Source: Rhizobium sp. BT03 | GTDB lineage: Bacteria; Pseudomonadota; Alphaproteobacteria; Rhizobiales; Rhizobiaceae | Reading direction: 5' to 3' | DNA: 64,000 nucleotides | NCBI RefSeq assembly: GCF_030053155.1 | Contig: NZ_CP125640.1 | Location: forward strand, 3,694,001 to 3,758,000 | Part shown: positions 43,093 through 52,660 of the stretch, piece after piece | Numbering within the stretch: position 1 is the stretch's first letter | Layout: the number at the start of each line of letters is the position of its first letter | Notes under the pieces: generated by a model | The model's input: the letters and a program-made list of their open reading frames with translations, nothing else | Told to the model about the DNA's origin: nothing | Databases searched by the model: none | Translations under genes and position numbers: made by a program

Positions 43093-43334
43093 ATTGCGGT
43101 CATCAGCCGATCTCGCCTTGGCGAGCTCGGAGCCGGGGAGGATTTTTCCCGTGTGTCCCGCGACGATCGGGAGAGAAAGCCGAATTCCCTAAAATTTGAC
43201 CGATCGGCTTAAAAGCCCTGCAAATACTGATGTGTAGAGTGGTCTCATGAAAGCGACCGAAGCGTGGACAGACGCGTCGATCGTTTGGAGACGGGCGACG
43301 CAAAGCCCGCCGATCCGCAAACGGGGACTTCGAC

Positions 43335-43649
43335 ATGCACAAAATTCTTGCCGCCACCGCTCTCACTCTGACCATCACCGGCGCTGCCGGGCCGGCGCTC
43401 GCCATCGGTCCCGCCAGCCTTGGCCGCGACCTGATGTATACCTCCGCCATCGGCCATTCGCCCGAGATTCCGTTGACGACACGCGCCGGTTTCGTGCGCC
43501 CCGGCGTTCCTTTCGTCCTGCGCAGCCCGGCTCAGATCGAGGGCGAGGGTTATCAGCTCAAGGCCTATTCGCAGAAGCTGACCGTTGTCGTCGACTATGT
43601 GTTTTCGAAGGCGGTCGACGCGGTTGAAGCGGTGGCGTTTCTGCGCTGA
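43335..43649 (+). CDS. small secreted protein, unknown
   Basis: A 104-residue protein with GGGGAC ahead of the ATG and a clear signal peptide (MHKILAATALTLTITGAAGP, cleavage after ALA). The mature 80 residues hold no cysteine and no motif that I recognise; the C-terminus VVVDYVFSKAVDAVEAVAFL is hydrophobic. Convergent with lspL. Confidence 0.6.
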   Translation: MHKILAATALTLTITGAAGPALAIGPASLGRDLMYTSAIGHSPEIPLTTRAGFVRPGVPFVLRSPAQIEGEGYQLKAYSQKLTVVVDYVFSKAVDAVEAVAFLR

Positions 43650-43694
43650 TATTCCGCGTCACAGGAAGCAATTTGGGTCGGTAATCGAGGTAAG

Positions 43695-44711
43695 CTAGGC
43701 GCCGAGCTCGCCGCGGACGTCGAGATACCAGTCGACGAAGGCTTTGACGCCGACATCCAGAGTCGTATCCGGCTTGTAACCGGTCAGCGCCACGAGCAGA
43801 TCGGGAGCCGCGAAGGTGCGCGGCACGTCGCCCTTCTGCATCGCCAGCATCTTGCGGATGGCAGGACGGCCGAGCGCCTTTTCCACCGTTTCGACGAAAT
43901 CCATCAGGCTGACCGGCTGGCCGCCGCCAATATTGACGACCCGAAAGGGCGCCTGGCGCGAAAGCGTTTCGATGGCCGCGTTGCCCAGACGGTTATCCTC
44001 GCCAGGGGCGATAGCCGACAGCCTGACGATCCCCTCAACGAGATCGTCGATATAGGTGAAGTCACGGCTCATATTGCCTTCGCCGTAGATCTCGATCGGC
44101 TGGTCTTCGAGCATGTTCTTGGTGAATTTGAACAGGGCCATGTCGGGGCGGCCCCACGGGCCGTAAACGGTGAAGAAGCGAAAGGCCGTGGTCGGTATCT
44201 TGTGCAGATGAGCATAACTATGCGCCATCAGCTCCATCGATTTTTTCGTCGCGGCATAGATGGTCAGCGGCTCGTCGGCGCGATCGGTCTCGCGAAAGGG
44301 AACGGTCGCATTGGCGCCGTAGATCGATGACGTCGAGGCCAGCATCAGGTGACGGATTTCGACGCGCCGCGCGATTTCCATGATGTTCCACGAGCCTTCG
44401 ACGTTCGATCGAAGATAGGCCTCGGGATTTTCCAGGCTGTAGCGCACGCCGGCCTGGGCGGCGAGGTGGATCAGAATGTCCGGCTTGGCCGCGACAACCG
44501 CTGTCTCCAGCGCTTCGCGATCCTCAAGCATAGCGATGACCGGTTTGAAGGCCGGGAATTGGGAGAGTGCTGCATGGCGCATCTCCTTGAGCTTGACGTT
44601 GTAATAGGGAGTGAGGCCGTCGAAGCCGGTGACCTCGTGCCCTTCCTGCAGCAGGCGCCTGGCCAGATGAAAACCGATAAAGCCGGCAGTTCCGGTAATG
44701 AAGTAGCGCAT
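43695..44711 (-). CDS. lspL: UDP-glucuronate 4-epimerase
   Basis: A 338-residue short-chain NAD-dependent epimerase: [20 protein letters not shown] at the N-terminus (NAD fold), Ser/Thr plus [20 protein letters not shown] as the catalytic YxxxK, and the family-typical [19 protein letters not shown]. It converts UDP-glucuronate to UDP-galacturonate, used in rhizobial lipid A, core and capsule. ATG 44711 follows AAGGTGGGA. rkpK at 53775 makes its substrate; the pair covers UDP-glucose to UDP-galacturonate. Confidence 0.92.
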   Translation of the reverse strand: MRYFITGTAGFIGFHLARRLLQEGHEVTGFDGLTPYYNVKLKEMRHAALSQFPAFKPVIAMLEDREALETAVVAAKPDILIHLAAQAGVRYSLENPEAYLRSNVEGSWNIMEIARRVEIRHLMLASTSSIYGANATVPFRETDRADEPLTIYAATKKSMELMAHSYAHLHKIPTTAFRFFTVYGPWGRPDMALFKFTKNMLEDQPIEIYGEGNMSRDFTYIDDLVEGIVRLSAIAPGEDNRLGNAAIETLSRQAPFRVVNIGGGQPVSLMDFVETVEKALGRPAIRKMLAMQKGDVPRTFAAPDLLVALTGYKPDTTLDVGVKAFVDWYLDVRGELGA

Positions 44712-44992
44712 TCCCACCTTCTTTCGGCTCGCTGCCGACGGCAAAAGCCGATTCCGTATCGCGTGACCCCCCTTACAAGATAAGAAGAGGCCGAGTCGAT
44801 AGATCTTTGAAAGAGAAGGCCGCCGTCGCCATCGCTGCGGTCGTCGGCATATTCGCCCCTTGCCCGGCCGGACGACGGCAGTCCGTCGACATCGTCGGAA
44901 GGCCAGCTGCGGCCATCGGCCTTTATGCTGCATTGCAACATCTCGGCCTGCATGTTATGGCCGGCGGGTCGTCTGCAAGCAGGTCAGGATCG

Positions 44993-45949
44993 ATGAGAGA
45001 GATAATTTATTGGATTCTCTGCGCGTTTCTGACCGTTGCCATCGCGACCGTGTCCTTGCGCTATGTCACGAACTTCTGGCTGCTATCCTTTCTCTACAGC
45101 TTTCAGGTTCACTTCGGCGTCCTCTTTGTTGCCGCCAGCCTGATCATTCTGGCTGTCAGGCGACAGATTTACGGCTTCGTTCTTCTGTTTGTCTCGCTTC
45201 TTCTCGTCGCTCACGGCGTCGTCATGCTGCGCGAGTTTTCCGGGGACGACAGAGGCCCGGACAGGCCGCCGCTTTTTCGTCTGATGTCGTTCAACATCGC
45301 GATCGACAACTGGAAAAACTCGACGGCGATCACCGACATGGTGATCGCGTCGAATGCCGATGTCGTCAATTTGCTCGAAGCCAAGCCGCTGACCTTCCAT
45401 CTGCAGCAATTGTTCAAGGCCTATCCCTATCATATCGGCTGCGACACCGGGAAGGATACCTGCGATACGCTGGTGCTGTCCAAACGCCCGTTCGTCAGCC
45501 GGCAGGTCGCAAGCATGGGCAGTCTGCGAAAAAACAGGCTGGTTATATCGAGCGTCGACTTCGGCGGCGAAACCATCAATCTGGTTTCGGCGCATCTGAC
45601 CAAGCCGTACTTCGACGATTTTCAGATGGCTGAATTGGAAGATCTCGCCAAGGCGCTTGGTTCGATCGACGGTCCTCTGGTGCTGTCAGGTGATTTCAAC
45701 TCTTCGTCGATCGCCCCGAGCATCCAGGCTTTCCTGCGTCAGCAGGGACTGAAGACGATCGCGCCCGAACCGGCGACATGGCCGATTGCTGCCGGCTCGT
45801 TGGGGATCGCCATCGACCATATATTTGCGCGCGCGCCGCTTCATCTGACATCGCTGAGACGTCTCGACGACAATCTTGGCTCGAACCATTCCGGTCTGAT
45901 CGCCGAATTCGTTCTCGACAGGAACGCTGAAACTGCACCGGCAAAATAA
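44993..45949 (+). CDS. membrane-anchored endonuclease/exonuclease/phosphatase-family protein
   Basis: A 318-residue protein. ATG 44993 follows AGGTCAGGA and opens a region with three membrane segments (about 3-90), then a DNase-I-like EEP domain (RLMSFNIAIDN; NADVVNLLEAKP; LVSAHLTKPY; VLSGDFNSSS; AIDHIFAR; GSNHSGLIAEF) with complete catalytic residues. Topology suggests that the hydrolase domain faces the periplasm, acting on a phosphodiester such as a lipid or extracellular nucleic acid. Substrate unknown. TTG 44807 would add 62 residues and is not favoured. Confidence 0.88.
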   Translation: MREIIYWILCAFLTVAIATVSLRYVTNFWLLSFLYSFQVHFGVLFVAASLIILAVRRQIYGFVLLFVSLLLVAHGVVMLREFSGDDRGPDRPPLFRLMSFNIAIDNWKNSTAITDMVIASNADVVNLLEAKPLTFHLQQLFKAYPYHIGCDTGKDTCDTLVLSKRPFVSRQVASMGSLRKNRLVISSVDFGGETINLVSAHLTKPYFDDFQMAELEDLAKALGSIDGPLVLSGDFNSSSIAPSIQAFLRQQGLKTIAPEPATWPIAAGSLGIAIDHIFARAPLHLTSLRRLDDNLGSNHSGLIAEFVLDRNAETAPAK

Positions 45950-45963
45950 GCTGCCGGGCAAAG

Positions 45964-46269
45964 TCAAAATTTCGTCCTGCCGCCTTTCTTGTCGATCATC
46001 TGAAATTTCTCGCCGTCGGTCTTCACGCTGACGCAGTCGGTCGACTTGTTGGGAAACCGGACGCAGACCTGGCCATTGGTTATTTTGTAGCCATTCCTGT
46101 TGCCCTGGCGATATTCGTAACCGTTGCTGCTTTCTTTCAGCTCCGAGGTGCCCGGCAGATGCTCGCGGATTTCAGCCTCGCTTGCGGTTCGCATCTTTCC
46201 GGTTTCGGCAAATGCCATTCCCGGTGCCAGGATTGCAAGAAATCCGGCGAGGGCGGGCAAGATACGCAT
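45964..46269 (-). CDS. small secreted protein, unknown
   Basis: A 101-residue protein. GGAG lies eight bases before ATG 46269; signal peptide MRILPALAGFLAILAPGMAF with cleavage after AFA. The mature part is polar, with two cysteines (GQVCVRF, STDCVSV) that could pair, and a YRQGNRNGYKITNGQVCVRF segment repeating aromatic/glycine spacing. Similar small secreted proteins are common in Rhizobium; no function known. Ends 14 bases from the EEP gene, convergent. Confidence 0.75.
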   Translation of the reverse strand: MRILPALAGFLAILAPGMAFAETGKMRTASEAEIREHLPGTSELKESSNGYEYRQGNRNGYKITNGQVCVRFPNKSTDCVSVKTDGEKFQMIDKKGGRTKF

Positions 46270-46404
46270 CAAGGGATCTCCGGTCATGTCTTTCGGTGCA
46301 TCCATTCTACGAGAATTCCGACAGCAAGTTCAACAGCGATGGCAGTCGCGCCGGAAAAGGCGGCCCTTTGTTCGGGGCCGGCCGGCCCCAGTCCGGCCGC
46401 GACG

Positions 46405-47832
46405 TTACGTTCTTCCGAACTCATCGACGATGCGGATGATGTCGTCCTCGCCGAGATAGGAGCCCGTCTGCACCTCGATCAGTTCGAGGACGATCTTGCC
46501 GGGATTGGCGAGGCGATGGACTTCGCCGAGCGGAATATAGACGCTTTCGTTCTCGCGCAGCATCCGCACGGTCTCACCGACCGTCACCTCGGCCGTTCCC
46601 TTGACGACGACCCAGTGTTCGGAGCGATGGTGGTGTTTCTGCAGCGAAAGCTTCTTGCCGGGGGTCACGAAGATGCGCTTCACCTGGAAACGGTCGCCGT
46701 TGAAGATCGAGGTGTAACCACCCCAGGGACGGTAGGATGTCGGATGGGTTTCGGTGAATTTCGCCGTCGCCGAAGAAGAGGCCAGCATCTTGACCAATTG
46801 CCCGACATTCTGGCTGTCCTTGAGCGGCCCGACATAGACGGCGTCTTCGCTGGCGATGACGGCGACATCCTCCATGCCCTGAACGGCAAGATGCACGCCA
46901 TGGGTCATGACCAGCGAGTTGCGGGTATTGACGACGGTCGTGTTTGCGGCGGCGACATTGCCGTTGTCGTCGCGGGCGCCTGATTTCCAGACAGAGTCCC
47001 AGCTTCCCATATCAGACCATCTGAACGGCGAGGGGACGACGGCGGCCTTGGAGGTCTTTTCCATGATCGCGTAGTCGATGGAGATATCGGGGCTCTTGGC
47101 GAAATGGTCGGCGTCGAGGCGGGTAAAGTCGAGGTCCCGGCTTGCCTTGGAAACGGCCTTGCTCGCCGCCTTCAGCACATCCGGCGCATATTCCTGCAGT
47201 TCGGCTATGAGCTCCGCCACCGGGAACATGAAGATGCCGGAGTTCCAGTAGAAGCCGCCGTCGGCGAGCATTTTCTCGGCCTTTTCCAATGCCGGCTTTT
47301 CCACAAAACGGCTGACCTTATGGGCGCCGCTTTCGAGCGCATCGCCGATTTCGATATAGCCGTAACCGGTTGCCGGCTCGGTGGGGCTGATGCCGAAAGT
47401 GACGAGCTTGCCGTCAGCTGCGGCATTCCGGGCGATGCGGATGCAATCGAAATAGCTCGTGTCGGCGAGGATCTCGTGATCCGAGGCAAGCATCTGGATG
47501 ATGGTGTCCTTGCCGAAAAGCTCGGAAGCAAGCGTGGCGGCGGCGGCCACTGCAGCGGCGGTGTTGCGGGCGACCGGCTCGAGCAGTACGGCGGCGAGCG
47601 GGACGGCCAGCGCGCGGGCCTGCTCGGCGACCAGGAAGCGAAATTCCTCATTGGTGACGACGATCGGGGCTTCATAGAGCTCCGGGTTGGAAACGCGTTC
47701 GAGCGTCTCCTGAAACAGCGTCTTGTTGCCGACGAACTGGATGAACTGTTTCGGGGCGGTGGCGCGGGAAAGCGGCCAGAGCCGCGTGCCTTTGCCGCCG
47801 GCCATGATCACGGGAACGATTTTCTGCGTCAT
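46405..47832 (-). CDS. manC: mannose-1-phosphate guanylyltransferase / mannose-6-phosphate isomerase
   Basis: A 475-residue bifunctional type-II enzyme making GDP-mannose. The N-terminal nucleotidyltransferase has PVIMAGGKGTRLWPLSR and FVEKPALEKAEKMLADG; the C-terminal cupin isomerase domain has SLQKHHHRSEHWVVVKGTAE. ATG 47832 (MTQKIVP) follows AAGGAA. Rhizobial homologues are called noeJ when tied to Nod factors. The phosphomannomutase gene lies just upstream on the same strand, giving fructose-6-P to GDP-mannose for surface polysaccharides. Confidence 0.94.
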   Translation of the reverse strand: MTQKIVPVIMAGGKGTRLWPLSRATAPKQFIQFVGNKTLFQETLERVSNPELYEAPIVVTNEEFRFLVAEQARALAVPLAAVLLEPVARNTAAAVAAAATLASELFGKDTIIQMLASDHEILADTSYFDCIRIARNAAADGKLVTFGISPTEPATGYGYIEIGDALESGAHKVSRFVEKPALEKAEKMLADGGFYWNSGIFMFPVAELIAELQEYAPDVLKAASKAVSKASRDLDFTRLDADHFAKSPDISIDYAIMEKTSKAAVVPSPFRWSDMGSWDSVWKSGARDDNGNVAAANTTVVNTRNSLVMTHGVHLAVQGMEDVAVIASEDAVYVGPLKDSQNVGQLVKMLASSSATAKFTETHPTSYRPWGGYTSIFNGDRFQVKRIFVTPGKKLSLQKHHHRSEHWVVVKGTAEVTVGETVRMLRENESVYIPLGEVHRLANPGKIVLELIEVQTGSYLGEDDIIRIVDEFGRT

Positions 47833-47869
47833 AGGCGGGTTCCTTGAAAAAAGCTTGTTCGTGGCATGG

Positions 47870-49294
47870 TTAGCGGGCATCGGCCCAGTTTGTTATTCGG
47901 GTGAGCCCTGTCTTCAGCAGATCGAGGGCCGCGGTTTCGCTTCCGGCTTCGACGTAGCAACGCATCTCCGGCGCATTGCCGGAGGGGCGGAAATGAATGA
48001 TTCTGCCGTCTTTCAGCGTTACGCGAAGTCCGTCGATGTCGGATTTCGCCGCCACTTCGCCGACCGGCTGCAGGAAAGCGGCAAGATTTTCATCGGAGGC
48101 GCGCAGATGCTCCATCAGCCCGGCACTCGTCTCCACCGGAAAATTTTCCAGGCGATCGGCGGCGGCAAAGGGCAGATGATAGGAGGTGGCAACGGCCGAA
48201 AGCGGCTGCCTGCGAATGGCGGCCAGCGACAGGATCGCAAGCATCGGGAGAAAACAATCGCGCGTCGGCAAGGCGCGCACGGATCCGCCGTTGATATCGA
48301 AAGGGGTTGCCGTCAGCAGCCCGCCATTGGCCTCAAAGCCCATGACGTGATCCTTGCCGGCCGCCACCGCCTCTTCCATGGCTGCGATGACGAAGGGCGA
48401 GCCGACGCGGGTGCGCTTGACGGCGAAAGAGCCTGCGGCCTCGATGCCGGAATTGGAGGTAACCGGTGTCACCACCGTGCCGGCGCCGAGAAAATTGGCT
48501 GCGACCAGGCCAAGAAGGTCGCCGCGCAGCGGCGTGCCGGTTTCGTCCGCGACCAGCGGGCGGTCGCCGTCGCCATCGGTCGAGACGATCGCATCGAATT
48601 TGTGCTCGGACACCCAGCGCTTCATCAGCGCGACCGTCTCGTCGGAAACGGCTTCGGTGTCGACGGGAATGAAACTCTCCGAACGGCCGAGAGCGGTGAT
48701 CTCGGCGCCATAATGGGCGAGAACGTCAACCAGCAGGTCGCGGGCGACGGTGCTGTGCTGGTAGACGCCGATCTTGAGGCCGGATAGCGCGCCCTGCGGC
48801 AGCAGAGCGGCATTGCGTTGGAAAAAGAGCTGACGGCAGATCGCCTCATGATCTTCGGTCTGGGCCGGAGCCTCTGCAACAGGCTCGCCCGTTCGCTCGA
48901 TCTCGGCCGCCAATGCGGTGATCTCAGCCTCGTCCGATTTGTCGATCTCGCCATCCGGGCGATAGAACTTGATGCCGTTGCGGTCTGCCGGAATATGCGA
49001 GCCCGTCACCATCAGGCATGCCGCGTTGCTCTCCAGGCCATAAAGGGCAAGGGCGGGCGTCGGGACATTGCCGCAGTCCAATACCCGGAAGCCGAGCGCA
49101 GCGAGCGCGCCGGCGCAATTTCCCGAGATATCGGGGCTCGAATCGCGAAAATCGCGGCCGATCAGAATGGCATCGCCGAGCTGTGCCTTGCCGGTCCGCA
49201 GCAGATATTTGCCGAACGCCGTCGCATAAAGCGCAGAGGCGCGTCCCCTGAGATCCACTGAAAGTCCGCGAAGGCCGCTCGTGCCGAATTTCAT
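47870..49294 (-). CDS. manB: phosphomannomutase
   Basis: A 474-residue alpha-D-phosphohexomutase. The phosphoserine loop is MVTGSHIPADRNGIKFY (the usual TASHNP is changed to TGSHIP, a known variant), the metal loop is STDGDGDRPLV, the sugar loop FEANGGLL, and the phosphate loop FRPSGNAPEMRCYVEA. It interconverts mannose-6-P and mannose-1-P for ManC, which follows after 37 bases. The noeK name is used for Nod-factor-linked homologues. Confidence 0.92.
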   Translation of the reverse strand: MKFGTSGLRGLSVDLRGRASALYATAFGKYLLRTGKAQLGDAILIGRDFRDSSPDISGNCAGALAALGFRVLDCGNVPTPALALYGLESNAACLMVTGSHIPADRNGIKFYRPDGEIDKSDEAEITALAAEIERTGEPVAEAPAQTEDHEAICRQLFFQRNAALLPQGALSGLKIGVYQHSTVARDLLVDVLAHYGAEITALGRSESFIPVDTEAVSDETVALMKRWVSEHKFDAIVSTDGDGDRPLVADETGTPLRGDLLGLVAANFLGAGTVVTPVTSNSGIEAAGSFAVKRTRVGSPFVIAAMEEAVAAGKDHVMGFEANGGLLTATPFDINGGSVRALPTRDCFLPMLAILSLAAIRRQPLSAVATSYHLPFAAADRLENFPVETSAGLMEHLRASDENLAAFLQPVGEVAAKSDIDGLRVTLKDGRIIHFRPSGNAPEMRCYVEAGSETAALDLLKTGLTRITNWADAR

Positions 49295-49529
49295 CTGAAG
49301 ACATGTCCCCGGTTTATCATCAAGGTTCTACTCAGGCCGCCTGCCGGCGTAAATACCGAAGCCGTCATATAGTTAAACACGGACGACTGTGCCTCGGAAG
49401 CCTCTCGCAATCCTCTCTCGCCTATCTCAAAGGCGTAGACCCATTGCCGAGCCGGCAGGCATTGCAGCGTGGATCGATTTTGTTAGAACCATGTGTCCGT
49501 TGTTTCGTCATATGCGAAGGGTTTGCTCG

Positions 49530-50237
49530 ATGAACGATACATCAATCAGTCTCGAGGAGAGCTGGAAGGCCGCCTTGGCGGCGGAGTTCTCAAGCCCCTA
49601 TATGCAGCAGCTTAAATCCTTTCTGGTTGCGCAGAAGCAGATCGGCAAGCGGATTTTCCCCCGGGGCAGCGAATATTTCCGTGCCCTCGACCTGACGCCG
49701 ATCTCCAGCGTCAAGGTCGTCATTCTCGGTCAGGACCCCTATCACGGGCTGGGACAGGCCCACGGGCTGTGCTTCAGCGTACGGCCGGGCGTGCGGATCC
49801 CGCCCTCCCTCGTCAATATCTACAAGGAGATGCAGACGGATCTCGGCATAGCGCCGGCGCGTCACGGTTTTCTCGAACATTGGGCAAGACAGGGCGTGCT
49901 GCTGCTGAATAGCGTGCTGACCGTCGAGGAAGGGCAGGCGGCTGCGCATCAGGGCAAGGGGTGGGAGCGCTTCACCGACGCGGTCATCCGCAACGTCAAC
50001 GACGAGTGCGAATCCGTCGTCTTCATGCTCTGGGGCTCCTATGCCCAGCGCAAGGCGGCCTTTGTCGATGCGACACGGCATCTCGTGCTCAAGGCGCCGC
50101 ATCCCTCGCCGCTTTCGGCCCATAACGGATTTTTCGGCTGCGGGCATTTTTCCAAGGCGAATGATTTCCTGCAGTCGCGCGGGCGCGCGCCGATCGACTG
50201 GCAATTGCCGGCCGATCCCGAAGACGTCAAGGTGTGA
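49530..50237 (+). CDS. ung: uracil-DNA glycosylase
   Basis: A 235-residue family-1 UDG that removes uracil from DNA. Motif A with catalytic Asp is [20 protein letters not shown], and motif [11 protein letters not shown], carries the catalytic His. ATG 49530 has GAAGGG about eight bases upstream; GTG 49389 is in frame but the added 47 residues do not resemble the family. Surrounded by unrelated genes. The 235 bases before it (49295-49529) contain no other feature I can support. Confidence 0.95.
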   Translation: MNDTSISLEESWKAALAAEFSSPYMQQLKSFLVAQKQIGKRIFPRGSEYFRALDLTPISSVKVVILGQDPYHGLGQAHGLCFSVRPGVRIPPSLVNIYKEMQTDLGIAPARHGFLEHWARQGVLLLNSVLTVEEGQAAAHQGKGWERFTDAVIRNVNDECESVVFMLWGSYAQRKAAFVDATRHLVLKAPHPSPLSAHNGFFGCGHFSKANDFLQSRGRAPIDWQLPADPEDVKV

Positions 50238-50367
50238 ACGCCAGCTGGTGTTCGTTCACTAAAAGAAGACAATGCGTTTTGGTCTGGGGGTCTGTTCCCA
50301 TGGAGTTTCAGCGCGCATCTTAGCCCCATCGAAAGCCTGCGAATTGCGGGCAAGAAAGGGGTCTCAC

Positions 50368-51300
50368 ATGCTCGATCAGATCAAGGGTCTGCACCACGTC
50401 ACGTCGATGGCGGAGGACGCCCGAACCAACAATCAGTTCTTCACCAATGCGCTTGGCCTGCGCCGCGTCAAGAAGACGGTGAACTTCGACGCGCCCGATG
50501 TCTATCACCTCTATTATGGTGACGAGACCGGTGCGCCCGGCACGGTCATGACCTATTTCCCGTTCCCGAAGATGGCGCAGGGCCGTCCCGGCACCGGGGA
50601 GGTCGGCACGACGGTGTTCTCGGTTCCGCAAGGCTCGCTCGGCTTCTGGAGCGATCGTTTCAGCGCGTTGAATATCGGCGGGTTGAAGGCCGAGGAAAGT
50701 TTCGGCGAGAAGCGCCTGAATTTTTCCGGCCCCGACGGTGACGGCTTTGCGCTCGTCGAGGTCAAGGACGATGCCCGCCAGGCCTGGACGCATGGTGGCA
50801 TCCGCGAGGACCACGCCATTCGCGGCTTCCATTCCGTCGCCATGCGCCTGCGGGATGAAGGCGCTACCGCCGAACTCCTGAAGTTCATGGGCTACGAGGT
50901 CGCCGAAGAACGGGACGGCGTCAAGCGGCTGATCAAGCCTGACGGCAACGGCGCGCATCTCATCGATCTCGAGACCATGCCGAACATTGCCCGCGCGCTT
51001 CCCGGCGCCGGCTCCGTCCATCACGTCGCCTTTGCAGTCGAAAACCGCGAGAAGCAGCTCGAAGTGCGCAAGGCGCTGATGGACACCGGCTATCAGGTGA
51101 CGCCGGTGATCGACCGCGATTATTTCTGGGCGATCTATTTCCGCACGCCGGGCGGCGTGCTGTTCGAGGTCGCGACCAATGAGCCGGGCTTCAACCGCGA
51201 CGAGGACACGGCCCATCTCGGTGAAGCCCTGAAGCTGCCGCAGCAGCACGCTCATCTTCGCGCACTGCTCGAGCAGCACCTGCAGCCGCTTGAAGCGTAA
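50368..51300 (+). CDS. ring-cleaving dioxygenase (VOC family, MhqO/PcpA-like)
   Basis: A 310-residue vicinal-oxygen-chelate protein with two modules of paired beta-alpha-beta units. Metal-ligand histidines lie in IKGLHHVTSMAEDARTN and AGSVHHVAFAVENREKQ, and the glutamate in GGVLFEVATNEPGF. AAAGGGG precedes ATG 50368. MhqO-type enzymes open hydroquinones, and in Bacillus mhqO pairs with the esterase mhqD; here the esterase follows after 11 bases, supporting a quinone-detoxification role. Confidence 0.88.
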   Translation: MLDQIKGLHHVTSMAEDARTNNQFFTNALGLRRVKKTVNFDAPDVYHLYYGDETGAPGTVMTYFPFPKMAQGRPGTGEVGTTVFSVPQGSLGFWSDRFSALNIGGLKAEESFGEKRLNFSGPDGDGFALVEVKDDARQAWTHGGIREDHAIRGFHSVAMRLRDEGATAELLKFMGYEVAEERDGVKRLIKPDGNGAHLIDLETMPNIARALPGAGSVHHVAFAVENREKQLEVRKALMDTGYQVTPVIDRDYFWAIYFRTPGGVLFEVATNEPGFNRDEDTAHLGEALKLPQQHAHLRALLEQHLQPLEA

Positions 51301-51311
51301 GGAGAGGCGAT

Positions 51312-51917
51312 ATGACCGAAGCTGGATATGTGCACCGGCTGCATGCCGGTGCACCCGATAAACCCATCCTGCTGGTGCTGCACGGGACCGGCGGCGACGA
51401 GAACCAGTTCTTCGATTTCGGCCGGCGCCTGCTGCCCGAAGCGACGGTCCTCTCGCCGCGCGGCGACGTTTCCGAACGTGGCGCGGCGCGGTTCTTCCGG
51501 CGCACCGGGGAGGGGGTCTACGACATGACCGATCTTTCACGGGCGACGGAGAAGATGGCCGCCTATGTCAAGGCATTGGCTGACGAGCACGAGGCTTCCC
51601 AGGTTCTCGGCCTGGGTTTTTCAAATGGCGCAAACATTCTTGCCAATGTGCTGATCGAGAAGGGGATCTTCGATGCCGCTGTTTTGATGCACCCGCTCAT
51701 TCCGTTTCAGCCTGAAGCCCAGGCCACTCTGGCGGGGAGAAAGGTGCTGGTGACGGCCGGGCAGCGGGACCCCATCGCTCCCGTCCCGGTGACCGAGGCG
51801 CTGGCGGAGCATCTGAAAGATCGCGGCGCTGATGTCAGGACGGTCTGGCATCCCGGCGGCCATGAGATTGCGCCGCTCGAGATCAATGCAGTTCGCGATT
51901 TCTTCAGTGGCTATTGA
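51312..51917 (+). CDS. alpha/beta hydrolase (MhqD-like carboxylesterase)
   Basis: A 201-residue phospholipase/carboxylesterase-family hydrolase. Oxyanion region LLVLHGTGGDENQFFDFG, nucleophile LGLGFSNGANILANV, Asp in GQRDPIAPVP, His in WHPGGHEIAP. AAGGAGAGG precedes the ATG. It forms an operon with the dioxygenase and would hydrolyse its ring-opening product or an ester precursor. Confidence 0.9.
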   Translation: MTEAGYVHRLHAGAPDKPILLVLHGTGGDENQFFDFGRRLLPEATVLSPRGDVSERGAARFFRRTGEGVYDMTDLSRATEKMAAYVKALADEHEASQVLGLGFSNGANILANVLIEKGIFDAAVLMHPLIPFQPEAQATLAGRKVLVTAGQRDPIAPVPVTEALAEHLKDRGADVRTVWHPGGHEIAPLEINAVRDFFSGY

Positions 51918-51997
51918 TGGAACGTGACGTCGGTCGATGGTGCCGATTTGCGGGCCGGTGAATGCCGGTCCCGCATTTTGGCTGAAATAGCAGATCA

Positions 51998-52249
51998 TCA
52001 GGGGCGGGGAGGATATTTGCCTCTGATTGCCGTCATGTAAAAATTCCCCGGGGATTCCGCCATCGTCAAGCCGACAACGACGCCCTTGGGGACGCCCTCA
52101 TATTCTCGCCGCTGACCGTTTGTCAGATAGACCCGTAGATAGCGGCTGTCTTCGTCGTAGGTGATCGCCTCGATAAGTTTCGAATCAACCGCAGTTTCCA
52201 CTTTGCACCCCGCAGTTTTGGATCTGAGATTTCCGGTGAAGAATGTCAT
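51998..52249 (-). CDS. KTSC-domain protein
   Basis: An 83-residue protein with the KTSC domain (VDSKLIEAITYDEDSRYLRV; YEGVPKGVVVGLTMAESPG; FYMTAIRGKYP). KTSC domains are found alone or next to lysyl-tRNA-synthetase-like and nuclease domains and probably bind nucleic acid, but the role is unknown. Start could be shorter, at a downstream GTG before ETAVDSK. Convergent with the esterase gene. Confidence 0.85.
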   Translation of the reverse strand: MTFFTGNLRSKTAGCKVETAVDSKLIEAITYDEDSRYLRVYLTNGQRREYEGVPKGVVVGLTMAESPGNFYMTAIRGKYPPRP

Positions 52250-52500
52250 TCACGCTCGCAATGCGCCATCATCATGCGCCGCCGCAGTAGCGTCAAGCAT
52301 GATAATCTTAAGCGTTTATTTTTTTCTCTTGGCTCTCTCTATAGTTGATATTTACAGCTTTTTCGGATGTGTCGCCTGTGGAAATTCGATGGCCGCAAAT
52401 TCTCCAGCCCGCAGAACTGGCGGCTGACACAGCCGCTGATCGAACGAATAATACGGCTTAACGCTGAATTAACCCTCATCTACCAAAATACAGCGCAATA

Positions 52501-52584
52501 TTATCCGTGATGCGCTTCCGAAATGACCGAATACAAATTGCCGTTTCTAGCAATCGTAATTTGGCCGTCGCGGGTACGTTGCAT
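52501..52584 (-). CDS. 27-residue candidate stress microprotein
   Basis: ATG at 52584 with AAGGAG six bases upstream, an ideal ribosome binding site. The product begins MQRTRDGQITIARNGNLYSV and ends ISEAHHG before TAA. It is soluble and beta-like. A perfect EcfG promoter (GGAAC-N17-CGTT, 52635-52660) lies about 50 bases upstream on the same strand. Short length means that coding cannot be proven from sequence, but promoter, ribosome binding site and frame agree. No family recognised. Confidence 0.6.
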   Translation of the reverse strand: MQRTRDGQITIARNGNLYSVISEAHHG

Positions 52585-52634
52585 TGAAAACTCCTTGCAC
52601 GCGATGAGGATCAGGTGATTCGATGCCGAGCTGC

Positions 52635-52660
52635 AACGTCCCGTGGGAGGAGACCGTTCC
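52635..52660 (-). promoter_or_regulatory. EcfG-type promoter of the 27-residue ORF
   Basis: GGAAC (52660-52656), 17-base spacer, CGTT (52638-52635) on the minus strand. Confidence 0.6.

Noticed and set aside
52161..52427. 88-codon plus-strand frame with a hydrophobic stretch
   Set aside because: Its first half is antisense to the KTSC gene and there is no ribosome binding site.
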